Assembly (NCBI GenBank): GCA_947503155.1
Contig: CANNCL010000001.1
Coordinates: forward strand, 868,001 to 932,000
DNA length: 64,000 bases
From: an uncultured Erythrobacter sp.
Lineage (GTDB): Bacteria; Pseudomonadota; Alphaproteobacteria; Sphingomonadales; Sphingomonadaceae
Reading direction: 5' to 3'
Shown piece by piece: positions 20,305 to 29,785 of this stretch. Every line of letters starts with the position of its first letter. Positions within the stretch are counted from its first letter, which is position 1. The notes beneath the pieces were generated by a model that saw only the letters and a list, made by a program, of their open reading frames with translations, was not told where the DNA came from and did no database searches. Position numbers and translations under genes: made by a program.

Positions 20305-22719
20305 TTAAATCGGGTTGCCATCCTGATCGCGGAAAATCTCTCGGCGGCCAACATGGTTTGCCGGACCGACCAGACCTTCGCTTTCCATCCGTTCAATCCA
20401 TTTCGCCGCCGTATTATAACCAACGCCCATCTGGCGTTGGAGCCATGAACCGGACGCCTTTTGGTTCTCGACCACGATCTGGCAGGCTTGGCGATATTTG
20501 CGTTCTTCGGGACTGTCGGATGCGGTGAGGTCGTCTTCGAAATTGAGCCCGCCGCCATCTTCGGGTTCTTCGGTGACGGCATCGACATATTCGGGCGATC
20601 CCTGCGCGCGCCAAAAATCGGCGACCGCTTCGACTTCATCATCGGACACGAACGGTCCGTGGACGCGCACGGTTGCGCCGGTATTGGGTTTGTAGAGCAT
20701 ATCGCCCTTGCCCAACAATTGCTCCGCGCCTTGCTCGCCCAGAATGGTGCGGCTGTCGATCCGGCTGGTGACTTTAAAACTGATGCGAGTTGGCAGGTTG
20801 GCTTTGATCACGCCGGTGATGACATCGACCGAAGGGCGCTGCGTTGCCATGATAAGGTGGATGCCCGCCGCGCGTGATTTTTGGCTGAGGCGCTGGATCA
20901 AAACTTCGATTTCCTTGCCCACTGTGACCATCAAATCGGCAAGTTCATCGACGATTATGACAATTTGCGGCAGCGGTTCGTAATCGAGCTGTTCTTCTTC
21001 ATAAAGCTGCTCCCCGCTGTCAGGATCAAAACCGGTTTGTACCCTGCGGCCCAACGGCGCACCTTTGGCGATTGCGGTTTTCACCTTGTCGTTGAAACTG
21101 CCAATATTGCGCGAATTGAGACTGCTCATCATCCGGTAGCGGCGCTCCATCTCCTCCACGGCCCATTTCAATGCGCGTACAGATTTGTGCGGCTCTGTCA
21201 CAACGGGGGAAAGCAGGTGCGGGATGTCATCGTAACTCGCCAGTTCCAGCACCTTTGGGTCGATCAGGATCATCCGGCATTCGGCCGGTGTAAAGTGATA
21301 GAGCAGCGAGAGGATAATGCAGTTCAGGCCAACCGATTTGCCCGATCCGGTGGTCCCCGCGACCAGCAAGTGAGGCATAGCGGCAAGGTCAGCGATGATC
21401 GGTTCGCCGGCAATATCCTTGCCCAAAATGATCGGCAGATTGCCTTTCGCCTCGGCAAAGGCGGCGCAAGCGGCAAGTTCGCGCAGCATCACCATTTGGC
21501 GGTCTGCATTGGGCAATTCGATCCCCATCACGGTTTTGCCGGGAATGGGCGAAACGCGCGCGCTGATCGCGGACATGTTGCGTGCAATATCTTCGGCCAG
21601 GCCAACGACGCGGCTGGCTTTGATACCGGGGGCGGGTTCCAATTCGTACATCGTCACAACCGGGCCGGTGCGAACGGCGGTGATCTCACCCTTCACATTG
21701 AAGTCGTCGAGCACATTTTCGAGCAAGCGCGCATTGCGTTCCAGCGCCAGTTTATCGAGTTTTGGACCGGTGTCTTCTGGTGGATCGGCAAGCAGATCAA
21801 GGCTCGGCAATTCGAATGCCGCAAACATGTCGCGTTGGTTCTTTTTTGCCGGTTCGGCGCGTTTAGGCGGAGCAGACGGATCGCTGATTTCCGGTGCGCG
21901 GCGCGGGCTTGGTTCGGCGGGCGCCTGTGTTGCCGCTTTTGATTTACGCCGTGATTTGGTCGCAGGCGCTTCGATGCTGTCGTCTTCAGCGAATGTGAGT
22001 TGCTTATCGTCAGTCCCGCGATCGCTTCCCCCAAATGGCAGGCGCGAAAGGATTGCACCGCCGATTGCGCTGCTGCCGATAAAGTTCGGCAAGGTCAGCA
22101 AAGCCCGCCAATCAATTGCAAATATCCGGGTGAGCAATGCGGTTCCGCCCGCGAGGCACACAAGCGCCGCGGCCAAGATAATCCAACCCGATGCGCCGCC
22201 GCCAAAGCGTGTGGCAACAGCCTCAATCCCGCCTGCACCCAGCAAGCCAGAAACGCCGCCAAGCTGCGCCGGTAAAGTCCCGCCGCCCGCATTGGTATCA
22301 AAGGCCAGCGAAAGCACTGTGCTGAGCAAGATGATCGCGATCAGCAGCAATCCGGCAGGCAGCCACCAGCTTGTGCCTTCGCCTTCTGCGCCGTCCAATT
22401 CGACATCGCGCCACAATTTGCGCGCCGAAACATAAAGCAGCGGCAGCAGCAAAACGCCCGGCAAGCCAAATGCGAACAGCACCCGGTCTGATGCCCAAGC
22501 GCCCCAGCTGCCCATCCAATTGCTTACATCGCCAGCAGCAGCGGCGGTCGATGGGCTAGGGTCGGTTTGCGTGTAGCTTGCCAGAGCCAGCGCGAGAAAG
22601 ACCGCCGCGCCCGCCAGCACAGTCGCACCCGTCACTTGAAGGACGCGGCGGATGCTGCGGCGTAGGCCGATGCGCCAATCTGCGGTGGTGTTGCGGTTTG
22701 TCATAGCGCGGGTCGCCAT
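20305..22719 (-). CDS. ftsK: DNA translocase FtsK
   Basis: N-terminal TMs, LLVAGTTGSGKSVGLN, C-terminal gamma winged helix. Confidence 0.97.
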   Translation of the reverse strand: MATRAMTNRNTTADWRIGLRRSIRRVLQVTGATVLAGAAVFLALALASYTQTDPSPSTAAAAGDVSNWMGSWGAWASDRVLFAFGLPGVLLLPLLYVSARKLWRDVELDGAEGEGTSWWLPAGLLLIAIILLSTVLSLAFDTNAGGGTLPAQLGGVSGLLGAGGIEAVATRFGGGASGWIILAAALVCLAGGTALLTRIFAIDWRALLTLPNFIGSSAIGGAILSRLPFGGSDRGTDDKQLTFAEDDSIEAPATKSRRKSKAATQAPAEPSPRRAPEISDPSAPPKRAEPAKKNQRDMFAAFELPSLDLLADPPEDTGPKLDKLALERNARLLENVLDDFNVKGEITAVRTGPVVTMYELEPAPGIKASRVVGLAEDIARNMSAISARVSPIPGKTVMGIELPNADRQMVMLRELAACAAFAEAKGNLPIILGKDIAGEPIIADLAAMPHLLVAGTTGSGKSVGLNCIILSLLYHFTPAECRMILIDPKVLELASYDDIPHLLSPVVTEPHKSVRALKWAVEEMERRYRMMSSLNSRNIGSFNDKVKTAIAKGAPLGRRVQTGFDPDSGEQLYEEEQLDYEPLPQIVIIVDELADLMVTVGKEIEVLIQRLSQKSRAAGIHLIMATQRPSVDVITGVIKANLPTRISFKVTSRIDSRTILGEQGAEQLLGKGDMLYKPNTGATVRVHGPFVSDDEVEAVADFWRAQGSPEYVDAVTEEPEDGGGLNFEDDLTASDSPEERKYRQACQIVVENQKASGSWLQRQMGVGYNTAAKWIERMESEGLVGPANHVGRREIFRDQDGNPI

Positions 22720-22770
22720 ACACGAAGGCTCCTTAATAGGAACACACCATGAATCCTTGGCGGGTTCTGG

Positions 22771-23328
22771 TCAAGGAAACTGAGACGAAAGCCCATCAAT
22801 CGCCGCCCAGCGTCGCCACTGCATCACGCCCGCTTTTCGCGCGTCCATCCCGCCCAGCGCGATGACCGGTGCCCGCGAATGCCGCGCCAGCATCCGAAAC
22901 CGCGTGCGGCCCAGAACCGCGCCATCAATATGCGAGCGCGTGGCAAACACCGGAGAAAGCAGAACTGCATCTGCGCCCATCTGGTTCGCCAGTCCAATTT
23001 CCGCAAAATTATGCGCGGTCGCCAAATGCAGCAGGCCGCTGCGCCGCGGGCAAAGCGAACGCGCGCTGCCATAAATGCCGTCTGCGCCCCATTCGGCGGC
23101 GGTCAGCGCGCTATCCGCCAAAATCACGATATGATCACGCCCATGCGCAATCCGGCGCAATCTGCGGAACCGCGCGTAACGATCCGGGTCATCAAGGTGA
23201 TAATGGCGATAGATAAACCCGCTGCCGCGCGGCAAACGGCGCAAGGCATCCTCCAGCACCGCATCATTGCGTGCATCAGAAATCAGCCAGCGCAATGGCA
23301 AGGGCGCGAGAGGCGTTGAATAACTCAC
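22771..23328 (-). CDS. Thiamine phosphate synthase-like protein
   Basis: ILADSALTAAEWGADGIYG, GADAVLLSPVFATRSH, PVIALGGMDARKA; GTG start assumed. Confidence 0.7.
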   Translation of the reverse strand: MSYSTPLAPLPLRWLISDARNDAVLEDALRRLPRGSGFIYRHYHLDDPDRYARFRRLRRIAHGRDHIVILADSALTAAEWGADGIYGSARSLCPRRSGLLHLATAHNFAEIGLANQMGADAVLLSPVFATRSHIDGAVLGRTRFRMLARHSRAPVIALGGMDARKAGVMQWRRWAAIDGLSSQFP

Positions 23329-23351
23329 CTCGGCACTATAGCGGACCCAAT

Positions 23352-24014
23352 ATGGAAAGTGCAGCCACCCGTCTCGAAACCGTCCAAGCCAATATCGCGC
23401 GCATGTGCAAACCTGCGCGGCGCGAAGTGGGGGATGTGACTTTGATCGCCGTGAGCAAGACGCATCCGGCCCATGCAATCGAGCCTTTGCTCGAAGCGGG
23501 CCACCGGGTCTTTGGCGAAAACCGCGTGCAAGAGGCGCAAGACAAATGGCCCGAACTGCGGACACGTTTCCCTGATGCAGAGCTGCATCTGATCGGCCAA
23601 TTGCAATCGAATAAGGCCGAAGAGGCGGTGGAATTGTTCGACGTGATCCACTCGCTTGACCGTGCGAGCCTGCTTAAATCCTTGGCCAAAGCGATGGATA
23701 AGGCAGGCCGGCGCGTGCCGTGTTTTGTGCAGGTCAATATTGGCGATGAGGATCAAAAGGGCGGATGCCGGATTGCCGATTTGCCCGCCTTTATCGCCAA
23801 AGTCCGCGATGCCGATATTCCGATTGCGGGGCTGATGTGTATTCCCCCGGCAGATACCGAAGCTGCGCCGTTTTTTGCCTTTTTGGCCAAGCTGGCGGAT
23901 GACAATGGCGTGGACGGCTTAAGCATGGGCATGAGCGGCGACTATGAAACCGCCGTTCAATTGGGCGCAACGCATGTGCGGGTCGGCACGGCGTTGTTCG
24001 GCGCGCGGGGATGA
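23352..24014 (+). CDS. YggS-family PLP-homeostasis protein
   Basis: LIAVSKTHP, FGENRVQEAQDKW, LHLIGQLQSNK, GMSGDYETAVQLGATHVRVGTALFG. Confidence 0.95.
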   Translation: MESAATRLETVQANIARMCKPARREVGDVTLIAVSKTHPAHAIEPLLEAGHRVFGENRVQEAQDKWPELRTRFPDAELHLIGQLQSNKAEEAVELFDVIHSLDRASLLKSLAKAMDKAGRRVPCFVQVNIGDEDQKGGCRIADLPAFIAKVRDADIPIAGLMCIPPADTEAAPFFAFLAKLADDNGVDGLSMGMSGDYETAVQLGATHVRVGTALFGARG

Positions 24015-24457
24015 ATAAGGATGCGTTCAATGCCGCATGGCTGAATGCGCTAGAGGAACGCGCCCGCGTCATCTTTGAAGTGATGCCCATGCCCGATATG
24101 CTTGGCAATCACTGCCAAGTGGCGGATGCGGCGGCGGCGAAGCTGGACCTCAACACAATTGGCTATAATTGGGAATTGCTTGATGCCGAAGGCGGGATTG
24201 ACGGGGCGCGGTCGGCGCTGGGTGTGATCGCGGGCGCGCTGGAAAACGACATGGAATATCCTCGGCAAACGTGGCTGGGCGCAGACGGTGCGGCGGCTTG
24301 CGCGCAGGATTTCATCGGCTTGTTCGAAACGCCGCGCACCTTTGTTTCCAACCGATTGGAAGGGCTGTGGAACCCGCTAACCAATGCCCGGATTGAATGG
24401 GCGTTTGTGGGTATGGACGGCGCGAATGCGGCGTTGCTGCTGATCGCGCGAGACTAA
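24011..24457 (+). CDS. Conserved hypothetical protein
   Basis: 148-aa ORF overlapping yggS by 4 bp. Confidence 0.7.
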   Translation: MNKDAFNAAWLNALEERARVIFEVMPMPDMLGNHCQVADAAAAKLDLNTIGYNWELLDAEGGIDGARSALGVIAGALENDMEYPRQTWLGADGAAACAQDFIGLFETPRTFVSNRLEGLWNPLTNARIEWAFVGMDGANAALLLIARD

Positions 24458-24470
24458 AGCTAGCCATAGA

Positions 24471-24502
24471 AAAGGGCGCTCCGTTTCCGAAGCGCCCCTT
24501 CC
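24471..24502. terminator. Intrinsic terminator between convergent genes
   Basis: AAGGGCGCT...AGCGCCCCTT stem. Confidence 0.65.
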
Positions 24503-24526
24503 TCTAAAACTCAAACGCTGCGCGCT

Positions 24527-26836
24527 TTAGAATTCAAACAAGGCTTCCACACCAAGCTGGCGGCCTTTTGACAGCGGCGAGAATGTGCCCGCTGCTGGTG
24601 CCGCGCCGAATGGTTGGTTCACACCGTTCGACAAAGCTCCGCCAAACGGGATCTGTGTGTCCCCGCCGACTTGCACTTCGTCAAACAGATTGCGGCCGTA
24701 GATGGAGAAGGAAAGCCCATCCATTGGTGTGACCCAAGTGATGTTCGCTTCGAGGTTTGAGATGTCCTGAACAAAGCCGAGATTGTTATCGGTATAGGCG
24801 AATTCATCGCGGTACTGATAATTCACGCGGGTCAGGATCTCGCTGTCACCCAGGAACAATTCGTGGATGAAGCCAACGCCCCAAGTGACCTCTGGAACGC
24901 GCGGAAGGCGCAGATCGAGGTCAGTTTGGTCAATAACGCCGTCGCCAGAGATGTCGAACAAGATATCATCATACTCATCATTGATGAGGCCAAGATTGGC
25001 TGTGATGATGAGGCTTTCCGAAACCCGCATCCGCGCTTCTGCTTCAAAGCCGGTGATCGTGGCATTGGCGGTGTTGAAGATCGATTGCGCCACACCCGAA
25101 ACCGGGTCCGACTGGTTCACTTCGCGCTGCATATCTTCGATTGTGGTGATGTAACCCGCCACATTCAAAGTGAACGCACCGTCCGCCGTTTGGAACTTGC
25201 CGCCAATTTCGTAATTGTCGACTTGCTCTTCGCCAAACGAGAACGATCCGCCCGGTGCGGTTGCAATCGCTTCAAAAGCGTTCGCATTGGTGATGCGGAA
25301 ATTGTAGCCGCCTGAGCGGAAGCCGCGGGTCCAGTGCGCATAAATTTGGCTGTCGCTAAATTCATATTGCAGGCCCAATTTTGGTGAGACGTTGCGGAAC
25401 CGAACGCTGTCGGTGAAGCCGTTATTCTCGGTTGGGATGAACGAGTTCACACCGGTTGTTGGGCAGGTACCTTGGACAACCGAACACGCCGCACGTGGGC
25501 GGACATAGGTGACCGCAGCGTCCTTGGTTTCTTGGCTCCAGCGGATACCGCCGATTACTGACAGAGCGTCTGTCAGATAGAATTGGCCGCTGGCAAATGC
25601 GCCGAGCACTTCGTGATCTTGCTGACCGCCGCCAAAGAATGTGAGCGGGGTCGAAACCGGGATCTGGCGAATTTCGGTATAGGCAATCGATTGGTCAAAA
25701 TAGAACGCGCCGACAGTCAGATCGAAATTGTCGGTCGAAACCGCATAGCGAATTTCGTTCGAAATCTGATCTTGCTCGGTTTCCGTCGAGGAGTGGAACA
25801 GGAACAGCGGCGTCGCATCGATATCAGCATCGGTGGTGGCGCTGTAATCGCGATAACCAAAGATGTTGGTCAGTGTGCCGGGGCCAATGTCCCATTCCGC
25901 CGTTAGCGAAGCGTTGATCGTTTCGTTGGCGTAAGACCCGCGATTGTCGATTGCGAAATCGAATGTGTCGCGTCCGAAGCTGCCGCGGTTTTGCGCCGCT
26001 GGGCCATCGCCTTCGCTGTCGAAATAGTCGATTTTACCGGTCAGGGTGAGGTCGCCCAAACGCGCTTCGAGTGCGCCGCGAATGATATAGGTTTCCGCTG
26101 CGCCGTGGTTCGAACCGTCGAAGGAGTTTTGGAAATACCCTTCGTCATTATTGTAATATCCGCCGACTTTGAACAGCAACACGTCTTCGACAATCGGGCC
26201 GGAGATCACGCCGCTGGCGGTGTAGTTTGCGCCGCCGCGCCCGCCATCAACCGGGCCGTCAACCGCAACGCGGACTTTACCGCGCAGGTCTTCGGTTGGG
26301 TTGCCGGTGTTGATGAGCACAGCGCCGCCGGTCACGTTGCGGCCGAACAATACGCCTTGCGGGCCGCGCAGGATTTCGACGCTGTCGAGATCGAACAGAT
26401 CGAACACAACGCCGCCATTGGTGCCCAGATAAACACCATCGACGAACACGCCGACGGTTGGATCAATTGACGGGATCGACGAGTTAATGCCGAGGCCGCG
26501 AATAGAAAAGTTGGCCTGACCCCGGCTGGTGCCGATTTGGTCGAGCGAAACGTTAGGCGCAGAAAATGTCAGGCCCTGAACATCGCGAACCTTGAGCGCT
26601 TCGAGTGTGTCGGCGTTGAAGGCGGTGACTGCCAATGGCACGTCTTGGACGTCTTCGGGGTTTTGTGTTTTTGTGCCGGTAACAATGATGTTGCCGATCG
26701 TGTCGAGCGTGCTGGTGCGCCCTTCTTCAGCCGGAGGCTGGGTTTGCGCAGTTTGCGCCTGAGCCGCGAACGGAACCGCCGCGCTGGAACAAAGAAGGAT
26801 GGCGCCAAAGCGCCGTGAGAGGGTACGGATATTCAT
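24527..26836 (-). CDS. TonB-dependent receptor
   Basis: Signal peptide, plug IIVTGTKTQNPEDVQDVPLAVTAF, C-terminal ...VEALFEF. Confidence 0.96.
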   Translation of the reverse strand: MNIRTLSRRFGAILLCSSAAVPFAAQAQTAQTQPPAEEGRTSTLDTIGNIIVTGTKTQNPEDVQDVPLAVTAFNADTLEALKVRDVQGLTFSAPNVSLDQIGTSRGQANFSIRGLGINSSIPSIDPTVGVFVDGVYLGTNGGVVFDLFDLDSVEILRGPQGVLFGRNVTGGAVLINTGNPTEDLRGKVRVAVDGPVDGGRGGANYTASGVISGPIVEDVLLFKVGGYYNNDEGYFQNSFDGSNHGAAETYIIRGALEARLGDLTLTGKIDYFDSEGDGPAAQNRGSFGRDTFDFAIDNRGSYANETINASLTAEWDIGPGTLTNIFGYRDYSATTDADIDATPLFLFHSSTETEQDQISNEIRYAVSTDNFDLTVGAFYFDQSIAYTEIRQIPVSTPLTFFGGGQQDHEVLGAFASGQFYLTDALSVIGGIRWSQETKDAAVTYVRPRAACSVVQGTCPTTGVNSFIPTENNGFTDSVRFRNVSPKLGLQYEFSDSQIYAHWTRGFRSGGYNFRITNANAFEAIATAPGGSFSFGEEQVDNYEIGGKFQTADGAFTLNVAGYITTIEDMQREVNQSDPVSGVAQSIFNTANATITGFEAEARMRVSESLIITANLGLINDEYDDILFDISGDGVIDQTDLDLRLPRVPEVTWGVGFIHELFLGDSEILTRVNYQYRDEFAYTDNNLGFVQDISNLEANITWVTPMDGLSFSIYGRNLFDEVQVGGDTQIPFGGALSNGVNQPFGAAPAAGTFSPLSKGRQLGVEALFEF

Positions 26837-26955
26837 TGCTGTGTCTCTCCTGACTTAGGGGTCTGAAATAGCGGAGCCGGCCCCTGACATTTGAGTCACG
26901 CCATTGCAACCTATCTTACCGACGAACGGGTTTCGAAGCCCGTTTAGTGTTGCAA

Positions 26956-29748
26956 TTACGCCTCTTCGTGTTCGCGTTGCCGCTTGTCACTTGCCGCGCC
27001 CAGCAATGCGGCTTCGATTTCGCCAAGGCGTTCGGGCGCGGTTACTTTGGCGCCGGTTAGGTCAGTGACATAGAATGTGTCAGCCGCGCTTTCGCCATAT
27101 GCGGTGATATGCGCCGATTGTACGATCAAATTTGCCTTATAAAGCGCATAGGAAAGCCGATTGAGCAGCGCTGGCCGGTCGCGTGCGGTCACTTCGATAA
27201 CGGTGAAGTGGTTTGAGGCATTGTTGTCGAAATTGACGGTTGGATCGACGGCAAAGGCCTTGGCGCGCGAATGCGAAAGTGGCCGCGCCGCCAGCTTTGG
27301 CACCAATTCGACATTGGCCAGCAAAGCGTCGCGAATGCCTTGTTTCAGGCGGTCAATCTGCGTCGCTTCGCTAAGCGGGTTTTCGCGCAGGTCCTGAACT
27401 AGGAAATTGTCGATCGCATAGCCGTTCATCGCGGTGTGAATGCGCGCATCAATAATGTTCGCGCCGGCCAAATGGATGCCGCCTGCAATCCGGTAGAATA
27501 GGCCGGGATGGTCGGCGGCGATCACACTGACCAAGGTCGCGCCGCGTTCTTCATCGACTTCGCAGTGGATTGAGAGGTTTTCGCCGGTCTTTTGGGCCTC
27601 ATCAAATTGCAACAAATTCTTGGCGATAATGTCGTCAGGTTCGGCAATCCAATAGGCATCGCCCAGCAATTCGCCGACATCTTTTACCAGATGTGCGTCC
27701 TTGCCCAGCGCCTTTGCCGCATCGGCTTTCTTTGCATCAACTTGCGCGCTGCGCCCTCTGCGTTTGTGGCCCAACCGCATCCGTTCCTGCGCCGCATCGT
27801 ACAATTCGCCCAGCAGCTGACCTTTCCAACTGTTCCAAGTGCCCGGCCCAACAGCGCGGATATCAACCGCCGTTAGAATGGCGAGATTGCGCAACCGGTC
27901 GACGGATTTCACCTCACCAATAAAATCCTCAATCGTTTTGGGATCGGTCAGGTCGCGTTTTTGCGCGGTGGAGCTCATCAGCAAATGTTGAAGCACAAGC
28001 CATTGAACAAGTTTGGTTTCCTTATCATCCAAGCCGAAGCGCGGGCACAGCCGCTTTGCCACATCCGCGCCCAGCACCGAATGATCGCCGCCGCGACCTT
28101 TGGCGATATCGTGCAGCAGCACCGCGACATAGAGCGCGCGGCGCGAGGCCACCCGGTGAATTTGCCGCGTCGCGCGGGGATGGTCATCTTCTAACAGGCC
28201 GCGTTCAATTTGGCTGAGCAAGCCAATCGCGCGGATCGTGTGTTCGTCGACCGTATAATGGTGATACATGTCGAATTGCATCTGAGCATTGACGCGGCCA
28301 AAGTCCGGCACAAACCGCCCAAATACGCCCGCCTCATTCATCCAGCGCAAGGCCGCCTCTGGATTGTTGCGCCCGCCCAGCAATTCAAGGAATATCGCAT
28401 TGGCGCGCGGGTCCTTGCGCACGGACTTATTGATGAGTTTGGAATCGCGATCCGCCTGACGCATGGTTTCAGGGTGAATTTCGAGCCCTTCTGCTTCGGC
28501 CAATTGGAACAATTCAATCAAGCGCACCGGATCATCTGCGAACCACCGGTCTCGCGGCGCTTTGATCCGGCCACCTTCGGCGACATAGCCTTTGATATAA
28601 CGCGGTTTCGCGGTCCATCCGGCAAAGAAGCCGCTGCGCGTGCGTTTCTTGGCGAATTCCTCGTCCAGATGCGACAGGAACACGCCGCTTAGGCTGCCGA
28701 CACGTTTCGCCTGCATGAAGTAATATTGCATGAAGCGTTCGACCGCGCTTTTTCCCGGCCGATCGGCGAAATTCATCCGCTCTGCCACTTGGCGTTGGAG
28801 GTCAAAGGTCAGCCGGTCTTCGGCGCGGCCCGTCAAAATATGCATGTGGGATCGCACCGCCAGCAGAAACCCTTCTGCGCGGCGGAAACTGCTATATTCG
28901 CTGCGGGTGAGCAGATCGACATCGACCAATTGCGCCGCACTGCCGACGCGGTGCATATATTTGCCGATCCAATACAGCGTCTGCAAATCGCGCAGCCCGC
29001 CTTTGCCCTCTTTGATATTGGGTTCCACGACATAGCGGCTGTCGCCCATACGCTTGTGCCGCAGATTGCGCTCTTCGAGTTTGAGGGTCAGGAAATTGCG
29101 CTCGCTGCCTTTAACGACCTCTGCCCAGAAACGCTGACGCAATTCGGCATAGACATCCTGATCACCCCATACGAGCCGCCCTTCGAGCAGCGCGGTGCGG
29201 ATGGTCAGGTCCTCTTTCGCCATGCGCATTGTATCGCCGATCGTGCGGCTGGAATGACCCACTTTCAGCCCCAAATCCCACAGCAGATAGAGCATCGCCT
29301 CGATTACCTGCTCGCACCAAGGTGAGCGTTTTGTCGGCGTGATAAAGGCGATATCGACATCAGATTGCGGCGCCATTTCTGCGCGGCCATATCCGCCAAC
29401 CGCCAGCACGGCGACCCGTTCGGCGGTTGTCCGATTGCCAGCGGGAAAGACATAGGCGGTGACGTAATCATGGATCACGCGGATCAATTGATCCGTCAGA
29501 AAGGCATAGCCCAGCGTGATTTCATGCCCGGCAGAAGGTTTCTCAGTAAGCCGCCGTTCCAATTCGGCGCGCCCATTTTCGAGCGCGTCTTGCAGCGCCT
29601 TTAGGACCGGCGCCCGGGCCTTTGTGCCATCGCCGCTCTGTTCGCCCTGTTCATCGGCAAGCGCTTCGATTGCGCCCATCACGGCGCGCCGATCAAAGAT
29701 CGCGCGTTGGCGAGGGACGCGCCGACTGGGCAGGCTCCAGTCAGTCAT
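26956..29748 (-). CDS. glnD: [Protein-PII] uridylyltransferase/removing enzyme
   Basis: VGGYGRAEMAPQSDVDI nucleotidyltransferase motif, HD domain, two C-terminal ACT domains. Confidence 0.97.
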   Translation of the reverse strand: MTDWSLPSRRVPRQRAIFDRRAVMGAIEALADEQGEQSGDGTKARAPVLKALQDALENGRAELERRLTEKPSAGHEITLGYAFLTDQLIRVIHDYVTAYVFPAGNRTTAERVAVLAVGGYGRAEMAPQSDVDIAFITPTKRSPWCEQVIEAMLYLLWDLGLKVGHSSRTIGDTMRMAKEDLTIRTALLEGRLVWGDQDVYAELRQRFWAEVVKGSERNFLTLKLEERNLRHKRMGDSRYVVEPNIKEGKGGLRDLQTLYWIGKYMHRVGSAAQLVDVDLLTRSEYSSFRRAEGFLLAVRSHMHILTGRAEDRLTFDLQRQVAERMNFADRPGKSAVERFMQYYFMQAKRVGSLSGVFLSHLDEEFAKKRTRSGFFAGWTAKPRYIKGYVAEGGRIKAPRDRWFADDPVRLIELFQLAEAEGLEIHPETMRQADRDSKLINKSVRKDPRANAIFLELLGGRNNPEAALRWMNEAGVFGRFVPDFGRVNAQMQFDMYHHYTVDEHTIRAIGLLSQIERGLLEDDHPRATRQIHRVASRRALYVAVLLHDIAKGRGGDHSVLGADVAKRLCPRFGLDDKETKLVQWLVLQHLLMSSTAQKRDLTDPKTIEDFIGEVKSVDRLRNLAILTAVDIRAVGPGTWNSWKGQLLGELYDAAQERMRLGHKRRGRSAQVDAKKADAAKALGKDAHLVKDVGELLGDAYWIAEPDDIIAKNLLQFDEAQKTGENLSIHCEVDEERGATLVSVIAADHPGLFYRIAGGIHLAGANIIDARIHTAMNGYAIDNFLVQDLRENPLSEATQIDRLKQGIRDALLANVELVPKLAARPLSHSRAKAFAVDPTVNFDNNASNHFTVIEVTARDRPALLNRLSYALYKANLIVQSAHITAYGESAADTFYVTDLTGAKVTAPERLGEIEAALLGAASDKRQREHEEA

Positions 29749-29785
29749 CGCGTCCCTCCCATGGTCGTAAATCGCATATCCGCTG

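Noticed and set aside
20881-21942. 353-aa plus-strand ORF opposite ftsK
   Set aside because: Fully antisense to a clear FtsK CDS in a GC-rich genome; no recognisable motifs
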